Source of the DNA: DATFVA01 sp963743325
GTDB taxonomy: Bacteria; Bacteroidota; Ignavibacteria; Ignavibacteriales; Ignavibacteriaceae
DNA: 64,000 nucleotides
Direction: 5' to 3'
NCBI GenBank assembly: GCA_963743325.1
Contig: CAVUOZ010000012.1
Coordinates: forward strand, 62,001-126,000
Positions 51,567-61,260 of this stretch are shown piece by piece. Below the pieces are notes generated by a model. It was not told the origin of the DNA. It did no database searches and saw nothing but the letters and a program-made list of their open reading frames with translations. Every line of letters starts with the position of its first letter. Position 1 is the stretch's first letter. A program made the position numbers and the translations under genes.

Positions 51567-52100
51567 TCAGTTATTCGATATTCTTTCATAATGACTCTTT
51601 ACGAGTCCATTTGAATATACATCCGTCCGGACATGAGTGAAGGCAATAGATTTGTAATGGTAACCGAATAAGGGAATCCCGCTCCCTAAAAGCAACGGAA
51701 CCCTTGTAATGATAAGCTCATCTATGTAATCTTCTTTAAGAAAATCCTGTATCACTTTTCCGCCATCAATATAGATACTAGAAAAACCATTATCGGAAAG
51801 ATATTTTCGCAGCTCTCCCGGCTTCATTGAAAGGACTGTCAGTTTGCCGATTAATGTTTCCGGTACCTGCCTGACAGTCGTACTCAGGAGGAAGACTTTT
51901 TTTTCATACGGCCAATGCGGAAAAGTAAGGACAGTTTCATAAGTGCCCCTTCCAATTACAATAGCATCCATACCGAGAATAAAAGTATTATAACTATCGG
52001 TGACTTCTTTATTCTCGAACCCGGCTAACCAGCTGATATCTCCACTTGTTCGTGCAATATAACCATCAAGACTTGCGCCTACATATACGAAGGTTTTCAT
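51567..52100 (-). CDS. RibD C-terminal-like dihydrofolate reductase family protein
   Basis: A 177-residue protein of the RibD-C/DHFR-like superfamily. VYVGASLDGYIARTSGDISWL is the family opening. GMDAIVIGRGTYETVL and the C-terminal IYIDGGKVIQDFLKEDYIDELIITRVPLLLGSGIPLFG complete it. It is NADPH-dependent by family knowledge. Not a true folA, as the substrate pocket and length suit the accessory group often called YyaP/YwjB-like. It sits in the run of small enzymes. Confidence 0.88.
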   Translation of the reverse strand: MKTFVYVGASLDGYIARTSGDISWLAGFENKEVTDSYNTFILGMDAIVIGRGTYETVLTFPHWPYEKKVFLLSTTVRQVPETLIGKLTVLSMKPGELRKYLSDNGFSSIYIDGGKVIQDFLKEDYIDELIITRVPLLLGSGIPLFGYHYKSIAFTHVRTDVYSNGLVKSHYERISNN

Positions 52101-52148
52101 TATATTCTCAAAACAAAGATTGCATTGATAGAACCGGGATTGTTTAAT

Positions 52149-52526
52149 TTATTTCGGATAAACAAAGCCTGTCTCATTTTCTTTAGTCTTTATCGGTCTG
52201 ACCTCAATACTTGCGGAGGGAACATACTCGAATTCGGGATTTTCCTTTGCTATTTTGACTGCCTCCTCAATATCATTTGCTAAAATATGATAGTAGCCGA
52301 CCTGTACTTCTGGATCATTAGAAATATTTTTTTCTGTCCATCCATTCCTGACTTTTTTGACTACAACACCTTCCCTTATCAGAGGCTGTGCTGCGATTAA
52401 TTTGTTCTCATGCTTTAATTTTTCAATATAGACTTCGCACTCTTTAATGAAATCCAGATGCTTGTTTTCTGACAGCATTGTTTTTGCATCCTTTTCATTA
52501 CGGATATAAAACATAAATTCCTTCAT
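52149..52526 (-). CDS. YCII-related (DGPF/YciI-type) protein
   Basis: A 125-residue ferredoxin-like-fold protein: MFYIRNEKDAKTMLS, EYIEKLKHENKLIAAQPLI-type helix region, then VQVGYYHILANDIEEAVKIAKENPEFEY and a tail SIEVRPIKTKEN. The YCII family is common and often adjacent to sigma factors; enzyme roles are unproven. It begins the small-enzyme run and is upstream of the RibD-like gene. Confidence 0.8.
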   Translation of the reverse strand: MKEFMFYIRNEKDAKTMLSENKHLDFIKECEVYIEKLKHENKLIAAQPLIREGVVVKKVRNGWTEKNISNDPEVQVGYYHILANDIEEAVKIAKENPEFEYVPSASIEVRPIKTKENETGFVYPK

Positions 52527-52869
52527 AGTTCTATCTCTTTCATTTTTAATTAATCTAAATAAAATCAGAATAATTAACTACTGACAAAATTAAAGTTTCA
52601 GCAATTAACTACCGGCCGAATTCTTACTTTGTTGCCCTGCTCACTTTTTACTTTTGCCTTTACTTTCCCTATTGCTTCTTAATTAAATAAAATTGATATT
52701 CAGCATTCATTAATCCAGCAACACATTAAGATCCGGAAAAAATTTATTTTATCCCGGCGATACCCTATCGTCTGAATTCTTTGTCCGGATGAAAACCCGG
52801 TTAAGCTTAGATGAGTGTGAAAAGAGTTATTTGAAAATATCTAATAACAATATATTAAGGTAATGTTTA
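52527..52869. other. 343-bp intergenic region
   Basis: AT-rich divergent promoter region between the YCII gene and the methyltransferase. No open frame or RNA structure was recognised. Confidence 0.5.
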
Positions 52870-53721
52870 ATGGAACAACAACTGGAAGCAATCCGTGAAC
52901 AGCAAAAAGCCTCGTGGAATAAATTTTCCCCGGGATGGAGAAAGTGGGACAGTCTGACGATGGATTTTCTGAAACCGATGGGCGATGAAATAATACGTAT
53001 GATCGGCCCTGAAAAGAATGAGGTGATCCTGGATGCCGCAGGTGGAACCGGAGAACCCGGATTGACAATTGCATCAATGGTGACTGACGGAAAAGTATTT
53101 ATCACAGATCTTGCCGAAGGTATGCTCGAAATTGCCCGCGAAAATGCATCAAAGAGAGGGATAAGGAATATTGAAACACACACCTGTGATGTGTGTGAAC
53201 TCCCGTTTGACGACAACACGTTTGATGCTATAAGCTGCCGGAAAGGATTTATGTTTTTTCCAGACATGCTATTGGCTGCCAAAGAGATGGTGCGTGTTCT
53301 AAAACCCGGAGGAAGAATTGCAGCTTCAGTATGGGATGGTCCCGAAAAGAATTTCTGGGTAACAGCTACTATGGGAGCAATCAACAGGAACCTGGAACTG
53401 CAGCCCCCTCCGCCGGGTGCACCCGGTATGTTCAGATGTTCAAAAGATGGACTGATGACGGAATTATTCTCATGGGCAGGTTTGAGAAATGTTTCTCAGA
53501 ATTATGTCCCGGGAAAACTGAAGAGCGGAACGACGGATGTTTATTGGAGCATGATGACCGAGGTAGTGGCTCCTGTTGTTGCTGCACTCAGCAGCACTGA
53601 TGATTATATGAAAGAAAAAATAAAGAAAGAGGTATATAATGCAGTCAGTGAAAAATATCCTGACGGCAATGTAATAATGGACTCAGGTTCCATCGTAGTA
53701 TATGGTGAAAAAGAAAATTAG
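52870..53721 (+). CDS. Class I SAM-dependent methyltransferase (UbiE-like)
   Basis: A 283-residue methyltransferase. Motif I is VILDAAGGTGEPGLTIA. The acidic end of beta 2 is FITDLAEGML and motif II is THTCDVCELPFDDNTFD. Motif III/post is CRKGFMFFPDMLLAAKEMVRVLKPGGR. It is close to the UbiE/ubiquinone-menaquinone and small-molecule group but lacks features of true MenG. The substrate is not known. GGTAATG marks the ATG. It is a single gene followed by a 529-bp repeat region. Confidence 0.85.
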   Translation: MEQQLEAIREQQKASWNKFSPGWRKWDSLTMDFLKPMGDEIIRMIGPEKNEVILDAAGGTGEPGLTIASMVTDGKVFITDLAEGMLEIARENASKRGIRNIETHTCDVCELPFDDNTFDAISCRKGFMFFPDMLLAAKEMVRVLKPGGRIAASVWDGPEKNFWVTATMGAINRNLELQPPPPGAPGMFRCSKDGLMTELFSWAGLRNVSQNYVPGKLKSGTTDVYWSMMTEVVAPVVAALSSTDDYMKEKIKKEVYNAVSEKYPDGNVIMDSGSIVVYGEKEN

Positions 53722-54250
53722 AAATAGATAAAAGATATCCATAGTTAACTTCCTAGATTCTGATCTCTGATTTAGCCCCCGGGTTACAGAAAATACATAA
53801 TTGTATGCAAATTCCCGGAACTATATGTTATTTCGTGGTGGGTGAATCGGACTGTTTTCGTTTTGTCCGAAAATATTCTTCATATTGCCAACTGTTCTTC
53901 CACTTGCCTACTGCCTATCCGCCTTTAGGTGAGACCTCGCCTCCGGCGGGCTGCCTACTAACCTCTCCCTCTCAGTTTCCGAGCGTCTGTCAAAATGTCA
54001 TAAATTTCTATAAATACCGGCCCTAAAATCTTGTTTTTTGCCCATTCCCGGATTACTCTGTTTCAGCATGATCTCTCGTATATCTCTCGTCTCAGTCATA
54101 TCATTTTCTGTCCTGGAAATACTCAAAGGTAATCGAATGACATTTTGTCACAAAAATTCCAGATATTCGGGATTACCGACTCTTTTTGCAACCTGTTTAT
54201 TTTCGTTGCTTATTTCCTACTGATTCCTGCTTACTCATTGCTCTTCACTA
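53722..54250. other. 529-bp repeat-rich intergenic region
   Basis: No gene is supported in either strand. The region contains a GC-rich palindrome at 53935-53950 (CCTCGCCTCCGGCGGG) beside repeated GCCTACTGCC text, and a 163-bp module with inverted TGTCA ends (53988-54150). The tail to 54250 is AT-rich and borders the uvrA stop. Confidence 0.6.
53988..54150 (+). repeat. Non-coding module bounded by TGNCA inverted repeats (copy 2)
   Basis: The left end is TGTCAAAATGTCAT (53988-54001) and the right end ATGACATTTTGTCA (54137-54150), pairing 13/14. Interior blocks match the segment at 21001-21151 when the strand is reversed. Confidence 0.55.
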
Positions 54251-57016
54251 CTAGTCCAAATGCCCTTTCAGATACTTCCCTGTCCACGACTTTTCGTTCG
54301 CAGCAATTTCCTCAGGAGTTCCTGCTGCAACAATCTCTCCGCCTCTTTCTCCTGCTTCAGGACCCATATCAATTATATGATCTGCGCATTTTATTATTTC
54401 AACATTGTGCTCTATAATTACAACTGAATTATCTCTCTCAAGTAAAAGATTAAAGCAGTTCAATAATTTTGAAATATCATCAAAATGGAGTCCTGTGGTT
54501 GGTTCATCGAAGATAAATAGTGTATGCTTCCTGTCTCTCTGCGAAGTTAAATGAGAAGCTAATTTTATCCGCTGTGCCTCGCCGCCGGAGAGAGTATTAG
54601 AAGGCTGTCCAAGCTTTATGTAACCAAGACCAACATCAGACAATACCTGCAGAAATTTAACGATCTTGTCATTCCCCCTAAAGAATTTAACAGCTTCATC
54701 CACGGTCATATCAAGCACTTCAACAAGGTTTTTTCCGCGGTAGGTAATATCCCTTATCTCTTTTTTATATCTCGTGCCGTTGCAGTCTTCGCATTCCAGG
54801 TAAAGGTCGGCAAGGAACTGCATCTCCACTTTAATAAAACCGTCTCCTTGGCAAGTTTCGCATCTTCCGCCGGGAACGTTAAAGGAGAAATACCCCGGTT
54901 TATAACCTCTTGCTCTTGCCTGGTGGGTTGAAGCAAAGAGTTCACGGATAAGTTCAAATGCTTTTATATAGCTTATAGGGTTGGATCGGGGTGTTTTGCC
55001 TATGGGTGACTGATCTACAATTTCAATTTCATCTATATATTCAATCCCTGTAATATCATCGAAGTCGCCTATCCTGGGAGGATTGAATCCAAGATACTTT
55101 GCTATCCCGCCGTATAGCACATCGTGTATCAGTGTGCTTTTTCCTGAACCGCTTACCCCTGTAATAACAACAAATTTATTTAAAGGAATGGATATATCCA
55201 GGTTTTTCAGGTTATGTTCTTTTGCTCCTGATATTCTGATTTCTTTAGTTCTCTTTGTTCGTCGTTTTTCAGGAACGGGGATACTAAGCTTTCCGGAAAG
55301 ATATTTACCTGTTAATGAATTCTTATCTCTTACTACCTCATCATAAGTTCCGCGGGCTACAATTTCACCGCCCGCTTCACCTGCTTTAGGCCCCATATCA
55401 ATGAGTATATCTGCAGATCTGATTATATCGGGATCGTGTTCAACTATAAGTACAGTATTGCCTATATCTCTCAGGTTTTTAAGGATATTTATCAGCCTCG
55501 CGTTATCCCTCGGATGAAGCCCTATGCTCGGTTCATCAAGCACATAAAGTGTCCCCACTAAAGATGAACCTAAAGAAGTAGCCAGGTTGATCCTCTGCGT
55601 TTCACCTCCGGAGAGAGAGCTGCTTAAACGGTCAAGGGTTAAGTACCCGATACCCACATTATCCAGAAAAGTCAGCCGTTTTATTATTTCTTTCAGAACT
55701 CTTTCACCGACCAGAGTATCGTATTCAGAAAGATGAAGATCAGTGAAAAACTCAAGCGACTGTTCAATGGGGATTTTGACACAATCATATATTGATTTAC
55801 CATCAATCTGAACCTGGAGTGCCTCCCTTCTGAGTCGTGATCCTTTACATGCAGTGCAAGTTGAATAACCCCGGTACCTGCTGAGCAGGACACGGACGTG
55901 CATCTTATAGGTTTTACTCTCAAGCTTTTCAAAGAAACTGTCAATGCCTATATAATCACCAAAACCTTCACGAACCAAATCAACCTGTTCAGGCTTCAGT
56001 TCTTTAAAAGGTATATTTATAGGCAGAAGAAACTGTTTGGCATTTTGAATAAGGTCACGCAGATGCACACTGTACTTTGCAGAGCGGAATGGCGCAATAG
56101 CTCCGTCAACAATACTTAAATTAGGATTAGGTATGACAAGGTTCATATCTATCCCGATAATCTTACTGAAACCCTGGCAGACCGGACAGGCACCGAAAGG
56201 ATTATTAAACGAAAAAAATCTGGGCTCGGGTTCTTCGTACCTTATTCCGCAGCACTCATAAAATTTATTGAACTCTTTCTCTTCACCCGTTTCGGCGTTA
56301 ATTATTATTAACCTGTTTTCACCTTCCTTAAAAGTGACTTCAATTGAATCACCAAGTTTTTCTCTTACTTCACCGGGAGTAACTTTGAATCTTTCAATTA
56401 CGACTCTAATATCATCCTTTCTTTTAGGAAAGATGTCCTCTTCACTTAAATCAACCATTTTATTATTAAAATACAAACGGAAGAACCCACGCTTTTGCAG
56501 TAGATCGATCTCCTGTTTAACGGTTGTTCCCTGGTGAACATGCAGCGGAAAAGTCAAATAATATTTTGTTCCTTCAGGCTGTTCTTCGAGCCATTGAGTC
56601 ACTGTAGAGGTGGTCGCTTTCTTTACTTCTTTCCCGCATTCAAAGCAGATAGTTTTACCTATTCTTGCAAACAGTAAGCGGAGATAATCATATACTTCTG
56701 TGGTAGTACCGACAGTAGAACGTGTATTTCTTGCACCTGTTTTCTGTTCTATTGCAACGGCAGGACTTATACCCTGTATGAAATCAACATCCGGTTTATT
56801 CATACGCTCCAGGAACTGCCGCGCATAAGCAGAAAGGCTTTCCACGTATCTTCTCTGTCCTTCTGCGTAAATAGTATCAAATACCAGAGAAGATTTCCCG
56901 CTCCCGCTGACACCCGTAAATACAATAAGCTTATTTCTAGGAATCTCGAAACTAAGGTTCTTTAAATTATGCTCCCTTGCGCCTTTAACAATTATTTTCT
57001 TTTCTTTTACTGTCAT
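54251..57016 (-). CDS. uvrA: Excinuclease ABC subunit A
   Basis: A 921-residue nucleotide-excision-repair ATPase that loads UvrB at damaged DNA. Two ABC modules are present: Walker A GVSGSGKSS near 35 and again GVSGSGKSTLIHD near 630, signatures LSGGETQRINLA and LSGGEAQRIKLA, Walker B LYVLDEPSIGLHP and LFIFDEPTTGLHF. Zinc-finger cysteines are CFECGK...CPVC in the first module and CETCQGDG...CEDCNG in the second. Normal length. It is the last gene of the block before mlaD; the 261-bp gap upstream has no gene. Confidence 0.97.
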   Translation of the reverse strand: MTVKEKKIIVKGAREHNLKNLSFEIPRNKLIVFTGVSGSGKSSLVFDTIYAEGQRRYVESLSAYARQFLERMNKPDVDFIQGISPAVAIEQKTGARNTRSTVGTTTEVYDYLRLLFARIGKTICFECGKEVKKATTSTVTQWLEEQPEGTKYYLTFPLHVHQGTTVKQEIDLLQKRGFFRLYFNNKMVDLSEEDIFPKRKDDIRVVIERFKVTPGEVREKLGDSIEVTFKEGENRLIIINAETGEEKEFNKFYECCGIRYEEPEPRFFSFNNPFGACPVCQGFSKIIGIDMNLVIPNPNLSIVDGAIAPFRSAKYSVHLRDLIQNAKQFLLPINIPFKELKPEQVDLVREGFGDYIGIDSFFEKLESKTYKMHVRVLLSRYRGYSTCTACKGSRLRREALQVQIDGKSIYDCVKIPIEQSLEFFTDLHLSEYDTLVGERVLKEIIKRLTFLDNVGIGYLTLDRLSSSLSGGETQRINLATSLGSSLVGTLYVLDEPSIGLHPRDNARLINILKNLRDIGNTVLIVEHDPDIIRSADILIDMGPKAGEAGGEIVARGTYDEVVRDKNSLTGKYLSGKLSIPVPEKRRTKRTKEIRISGAKEHNLKNLDISIPLNKFVVITGVSGSGKSTLIHDVLYGGIAKYLGFNPPRIGDFDDITGIEYIDEIEIVDQSPIGKTPRSNPISYIKAFELIRELFASTHQARARGYKPGYFSFNVPGGRCETCQGDGFIKVEMQFLADLYLECEDCNGTRYKKEIRDITYRGKNLVEVLDMTVDEAVKFFRGNDKIVKFLQVLSDVGLGYIKLGQPSNTLSGGEAQRIKLASHLTSQRDRKHTLFIFDEPTTGLHFDDISKLLNCFNLLLERDNSVVIIEHNVEIIKCADHIIDMGPEAGERGGEIVAAGTPEEIAANEKSWTGKYLKGHLD

Positions 57017-57277
57017 TCGTTTCAGATAGATTTGGAATTTCGAACATTAAATTTACAAAAAGATAAGCAAGAATTGGTGGTAAAAATACGAGCATTATCC
57101 AGAGGTAAATAGCATAGAACCTGTTCAAAAATGATATTTATTTGGGTCCCTGTTTCATATTACGACAAAGATTATCTTAGCCCGGAAGGATCTAAGTTAC
57201 ATAGTACCCTCTTTATTATTTACCGGGAGGACTGTAACCTGGAAATTTCTGAATGACGGGAATGCCGCTATAGTGAG

Positions 57278-58309
57278 TTATTTAGTATTATTCTCCAAAG
57301 CCTTCAGTTCTTCTATCCTTCTGTCAATCAGCTTAATTTTTTCATCAAGCTCTTTCAGCTTAGAACTGATCTCATCCTCATATTCTGCTTTGTCCCAGTA
57401 TCCCCTTTCTTCAAAATAACTTTTAAACAGCCAGTTATGCTTCAGAGCTTCCATATTTTCTGCAAGACGTGAGGATGCTAGCCGTGCATCTGCAGTGGTT
57501 TTCTCTATATTTGACAGTGTCTGCCTGAAAGTGGAATCAAATGGACTACCGTTAACGAGCATCTCTCCAAGGATTCCTTTACCTTCTTTAACAGCTGTAA
57601 TAATTGAATCAAGATCTGCCACTGTGGAATCTACATTGGTAACCACATTTCTAACACCAACCCCAAGATTATTAAACAGCTCGGTTACCTTATCGAATTC
57701 ACCTGTAATTGACTGAAGGCTTTTATCAGCCTGTTTTGTAAGATCAGTTGCATCTGTGTACAATTCATCATCTACAAGCAGCTTTCCTATCGATCCTTCA
57801 CCTCTGTTAACCCTTGAAACAATTTCAGAAAGATCTTTAGTCATCTGTTTAGTATATTGCATTACTCCCTGTGTTTCCTCAATCACCGCAGAAAAACTCA
57901 TAGGCTCCTTTGTTCTTATCGTGCCTCCTTCTTTCACAAGTTCAGCCGAGGCAGTCCCAATTTCAAGTACAACCACTTTATTTCCTACCAGTCCCTCAGT
58001 TTCAATTGTTGCGCGTGTATCTGTTCTGATAAAGCGGGCCACATCATCTTTAATGCTCATGGTAACCTCGACACGTCCAGTAGTATCATTTACAATCCGG
58101 ATATTTTTTACCGTGCCTACATCAATTCCACTAAGTCTCACAGTAGCACCATTTTTCAAACCCTGGACAGTCTTAAAATAAGCTTTAACATTGAAGGTCG
58201 AGCTGAAAAGCTGTTCCTTGCCCCCGAGCATAAATATTGCAATAACAAGAATAGTGATCCCAAGGAAGATGAATATTCCAAGTTTTACAGTAGAAGTTTT
58301 TTTAGCCAT
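57278..58309 (-). CDS. mlaD: MCE-domain lipid-transport protein, MlaD-like
   Basis: A 343-residue periplasmic substrate-binding protein anchored by one N-terminal helix (LGIFIFLGITILVIAIFML). The MCE domain (~35-115) has LKNGATVRLSGIDVGTVKNIRI. A long amphipathic coiled-coil region and a C-terminal helix (ISSKLKELDEKIKLIDRRIEEL) follow, making it longer than the 180-residue E. coli MlaD. It works with MlaE and MlaF (next genes) to move phospholipids between membranes. The MCE lipid-channel role is established for the family; direction and substrate here are inferred. Confidence 0.9.
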   Translation of the reverse strand: MAKKTSTVKLGIFIFLGITILVIAIFMLGGKEQLFSSTFNVKAYFKTVQGLKNGATVRLSGIDVGTVKNIRIVNDTTGRVEVTMSIKDDVARFIRTDTRATIETEGLVGNKVVVLEIGTASAELVKEGGTIRTKEPMSFSAVIEETQGVMQYTKQMTKDLSEIVSRVNRGEGSIGKLLVDDELYTDATDLTKQADKSLQSITGEFDKVTELFNNLGVGVRNVVTNVDSTVADLDSIITAVKEGKGILGEMLVNGSPFDSTFRQTLSNIEKTTADARLASSRLAENMEALKHNWLFKSYFEERGYWDKAEYEDEISSKLKELDEKIKLIDRRIEELKALENNTK

Positions 58310-58311
58310 GA

Positions 58312-59058
58312 TTATTCTCCACTGTCAGCATCGACTACTTCCCCGCTGAAAAAGTTTTTAAGAAATTTATCATTTGAAGATTCCAGTTCATTAATATCGC
58401 CTTCGAATTTTATCTTTGCATCCTTAAGTACTATAGCTGTATTTGCCACTATTTTTGCACAAATCAAATCATGTGTAACGACTATAGATGTACTTTTCAG
58501 ATCTTTCTGCAGTTCCACTATCAGCTGGCTTATTTCTTTAGATGTAATCGGATCGAGTCCTGTTGTCGGTTCATCGTATAAAATTAACATCGGTTCAGTT
58601 ATTATAGTACGTGCCAGTCCTATTCTTTTTTTCATACCTCCCGAAAGTTCAGCAGGTTTATAGTCAATAGCATCTACCAGTCCCACTTTTTCGAGAACGT
58701 TTTTTACTTTATCAATTCTTTCTTCCGGGGAAAAATTAAAATTTCTGATTAACGGAAACTCAAGATTTTCACGAACTGTCATTGAATCATAAAGAGCAGA
58801 GCCCTGAAAAAGAAAACCAATGTGTTTCCTCACTTTATTAAGTTCATCCACAGGAAGATTAAGAACGCTTTTTCCATTTATTTTTATTTCACCGGAATCC
58901 GGTTCCAGAAGTCCTACCATACATTTTAGAAGAACACTTTTACCGCTCCCGCTTTTTCCAAAAACAACAAAATTTTCTCCCTCTTCAACATTAAAAGAAA
59001 TTTTGTCAAGAACAACATTGTCGCCGAAAGATTTTGAAACATTCTTTACTTCAACCAT
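58312..59058 (-). CDS. mlaF: MlaF-type ABC transporter ATPase
   Basis: A 248-residue ATPase subunit. Walker A is GKSGSGKSV, the signature LSGGMKKRIGLA, Walker B MLILYDEPTTGLD and the H-loop VVTHD. It lies 2 bp before mlaD and its chosen ATG (59058) overlaps the mlaE stop (TGATG). An alternative start at 59070 gives four extra residues. It powers the MlaE-MlaD lipid transporter. Confidence 0.92.
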   Translation of the reverse strand: MVEVKNVSKSFGDNVVLDKISFNVEEGENFVVFGKSGSGKSVLLKCMVGLLEPDSGEIKINGKSVLNLPVDELNKVRKHIGFLFQGSALYDSMTVRENLEFPLIRNFNFSPEERIDKVKNVLEKVGLVDAIDYKPAELSGGMKKRIGLARTIITEPMLILYDEPTTGLDPITSKEISQLIVELQKDLKSTSIVVTHDLICAKIVANTAIVLKDAKIKFEGDINELESSNDKFLKNFFSGEVVDADSGE

Positions 59059-59855
59059 CAGGTTGCCCATAACCACACCGTAATTTTCACAAGCACCATA
59101 TCAACCATAAGAATGAGAAGAGATGACATTACAACTGCACTAGTGGAAGCCCGCCCGACGCCGACTGTACCATTTTCCGTATAATAACCTTTATACGAAC
59201 CCACTGCCCCGACTATAAAACCGAACACAAAAGTTTTTAGAACACCGGGTATTAAATCTGAAAATTCAAGAGACTTAAAGATAGCATTAATATATAATTG
59301 GAAAGTTGTCCCGACTGAAAGTTTCAATGCCAGATAGCCGCCCATTATTGCCAGGAAGTCGACATATAAAGTAAGAATCGGCAGGATAAAAGTGCAGGCA
59401 AGAATTCTTGTGACAACCAGGAATTTGTAAGGATTAACTGCAGAAACTTCCATTGCATCTATTTGTTCAGTAACCCGCATCGAACCAAGTTCTGCTCCGA
59501 TTCCTGAACTTACTCTCCCCGCAAAAAGTAATGCAGTCAGCACAGGGCCCATCTCACGAACAACAGTAAGTGCAACAATACTGGGAAGATATGATTCAGC
59601 ACCGAAGCGCTGCATAACAGGTTGACTCTGCATTGCCAGCACCAGACCTATAATAAAACCGGCAACAGTCACAATCGGCATCGTTTTTATCCCAAGTTCA
59701 TCCATATGTCTCTTTATCTCACCGAACTCGAATGGAGGAACGAAGACGTTCTTAAAAAACCGGATTGTAAAAGTTGATAAGCCTGCAATGTTAAGAAAAA
59801 AATTAGTCATTGACTCACTGAAATCAACCGGATTATCTTTTTTGAGGATTTTCAC
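59058..59855 (-). CDS. mlaE: MlaE-type permease of the lipid transporter
   Basis: A 265-residue inner-membrane permease with about five helices. Family motifs: MPIVTVAGFIIGLVLAMQSQ, VVREMGPVLTALLFAGRVSSGIGAELGSMRVTEQIDAMEVSAVNP. It forms the core of the Mla complex with MlaF (ATPase) and MlaD (MCE). The gene order mlaE-mlaF-mlaD is tightly coupled. The mlaA, mlaB and mlaC genes are not in the window. Confidence 0.93.
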   Translation of the reverse strand: MKILKKDNPVDFSESMTNFFLNIAGLSTFTIRFFKNVFVPPFEFGEIKRHMDELGIKTMPIVTVAGFIIGLVLAMQSQPVMQRFGAESYLPSIVALTVVREMGPVLTALLFAGRVSSGIGAELGSMRVTEQIDAMEVSAVNPYKFLVVTRILACTFILPILTLYVDFLAIMGGYLALKLSVGTTFQLYINAIFKSLEFSDLIPGVLKTFVFGFIVGAVGSYKGYYTENGTVGVGRASTSAVVMSSLLILMVDMVLVKITVWLWAT

Positions 59856-60061
59856 TAAGTAGTGTTTTGTTGATGAAATAAATAAAGTTTGAGATAAGAA
59901 AATAATAAAAAAAGATTGTGAATAAAAGGATACCCGGTTTTATCATCCTGCAACTTAATATTTTACAAAAACTTAGGCTGGACTACCGGATTAAATCTTA
60001 ATTCGAACCTCACCTGAATTAAAAATTGATCTCTTCACCAGATCCTCCGTGTTTGTTTTAA

Positions 60062-61150
60062 TCAATAATGCGTTTCATAACCAATGCTCAGCACATACCT
60101 GGTTGTTATACCAATCGCAGAACTGGTACCTCTGCCGATTACTGTCCACAAACCGGGAGAAAAATTACCTATATTTATTATTCCCGGGTAGACATCAATC
60201 GAGGCAAAATATTCTTTTACACCGCTTAAAGTCACTGAGGCAAGCAGAGAATTAGTTCTATCCAGATATACTCCTGCCTGCCAGCTTGTTTCAATAGTTC
60301 TTTGTCTGGCAGTTTTTGTTACATCAACAAGATGTTTGCTTCTGAAACCTACGCCGAATGAGAGATTATCTCCCGATTCGAGTTTCTGTGACAGACCTGC
60401 TACCCCGCCCATCCCATAACGATAAAAGAGAGAGTAAGTTTCAGAAAAAGGCAGTTTCCATTTCATCGAGAAATATTGGCCTGCATTCACTCTCCCGTAA
60501 GGTAATGTAATGGTCGCCTGCAATGACCAGTCTGAAAGGTTTAATTTTTTACTGAAGAATTCGTTTATGGAATCAAAACTGAAAAGTATAATTCCCCCCA
60601 GATCAAATATGTAAATATCAGAAACTTCGTCAACGCTCCATACTTCATTTGGACCAGATTCAAGCATTTCATTTAAAATATGATGAGCCATCAATGTCAC
60701 CGATGAGAAGAGCCATGGTACGGGAAAATTACGCATCCGGTACCACTCTTTCATTGCAGTAAATAGCATTCCCCCGCCGATCAGATGCTGCTGGTAGTTC
60801 GGAATCCACTGCATCTCCTCTTTCTTAAAGCTTATTGGAAGAAACTCTGTCCTCAGGAAAAGATTCCATCCGTAATGTTCTATATTTTCAAATGGATGTC
60901 CCAGACTCCGCATCACAATATGAAATGTGTTTTCATAATCCTGGTCTCCGATCCTGTTTGAGACCGACTGAAGCTGAGTTACATCATAGCTGCCGTTTAT
61001 AAAGAGACTGACTGGATTAAATAATGATTCACTGCCATAAGATTTACCTGTGTAGAAATAATTTTTCCCCTGGGCGGAAATGCCGGTGCAGAAAAGTAAA
61101 AGAAAAACCCCTATAAAAATTTTCCTTGATCTGAAGCGAAAGAAATGCAT
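60062..61150 (-). CDS. Exported outer-membrane-like protein, function unknown
   Basis: A 362-residue protein with a signal peptide (IFIGVFLLLFCTGISAQ). Beta strands with alternating hydrophobic residues dominate the second half (SLQATITLPYGRVNAGQYFSMKW, LSFGVGFRSKHL, SIGYETHY ending in Tyr), which suggests an outer-membrane barrel. The first half is helical around GHPFENIEHYGWNLFLRTEF, HLIGGGMLF and HHILNEML, with several His. No family was recognised. It follows yraN on the same strand by 110 bp. Confidence 0.6.
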   Translation of the reverse strand: MHFFRFRSRKIFIGVFLLLFCTGISAQGKNYFYTGKSYGSESLFNPVSLFINGSYDVTQLQSVSNRIGDQDYENTFHIVMRSLGHPFENIEHYGWNLFLRTEFLPISFKKEEMQWIPNYQQHLIGGGMLFTAMKEWYRMRNFPVPWLFSSVTLMAHHILNEMLESGPNEVWSVDEVSDIYIFDLGGIILFSFDSINEFFSKKLNLSDWSLQATITLPYGRVNAGQYFSMKWKLPFSETYSLFYRYGMGGVAGLSQKLESGDNLSFGVGFRSKHLVDVTKTARQRTIETSWQAGVYLDRTNSLLASVTLSGVKEYFASIDVYPGIINIGNFSPGLWTVIGRGTSSAIGITTRYVLSIGYETHY

Positions 61151-61260
61151 GAATCTTTATTGTATTAATAAATAATTCGATGTGTAAATTTAACTAAAAA
61201 ATTATTCTTACCGGAACAGGCGAAAAAACTATAGGATTTGCGATTAGATAAATAAAGGGA

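Noticed and set aside
52827..53384. Long minus-strand open frame opposite the methyltransferase
   Set aside because: The plus strand carries all methyltransferase motifs; the antisense frame has none.
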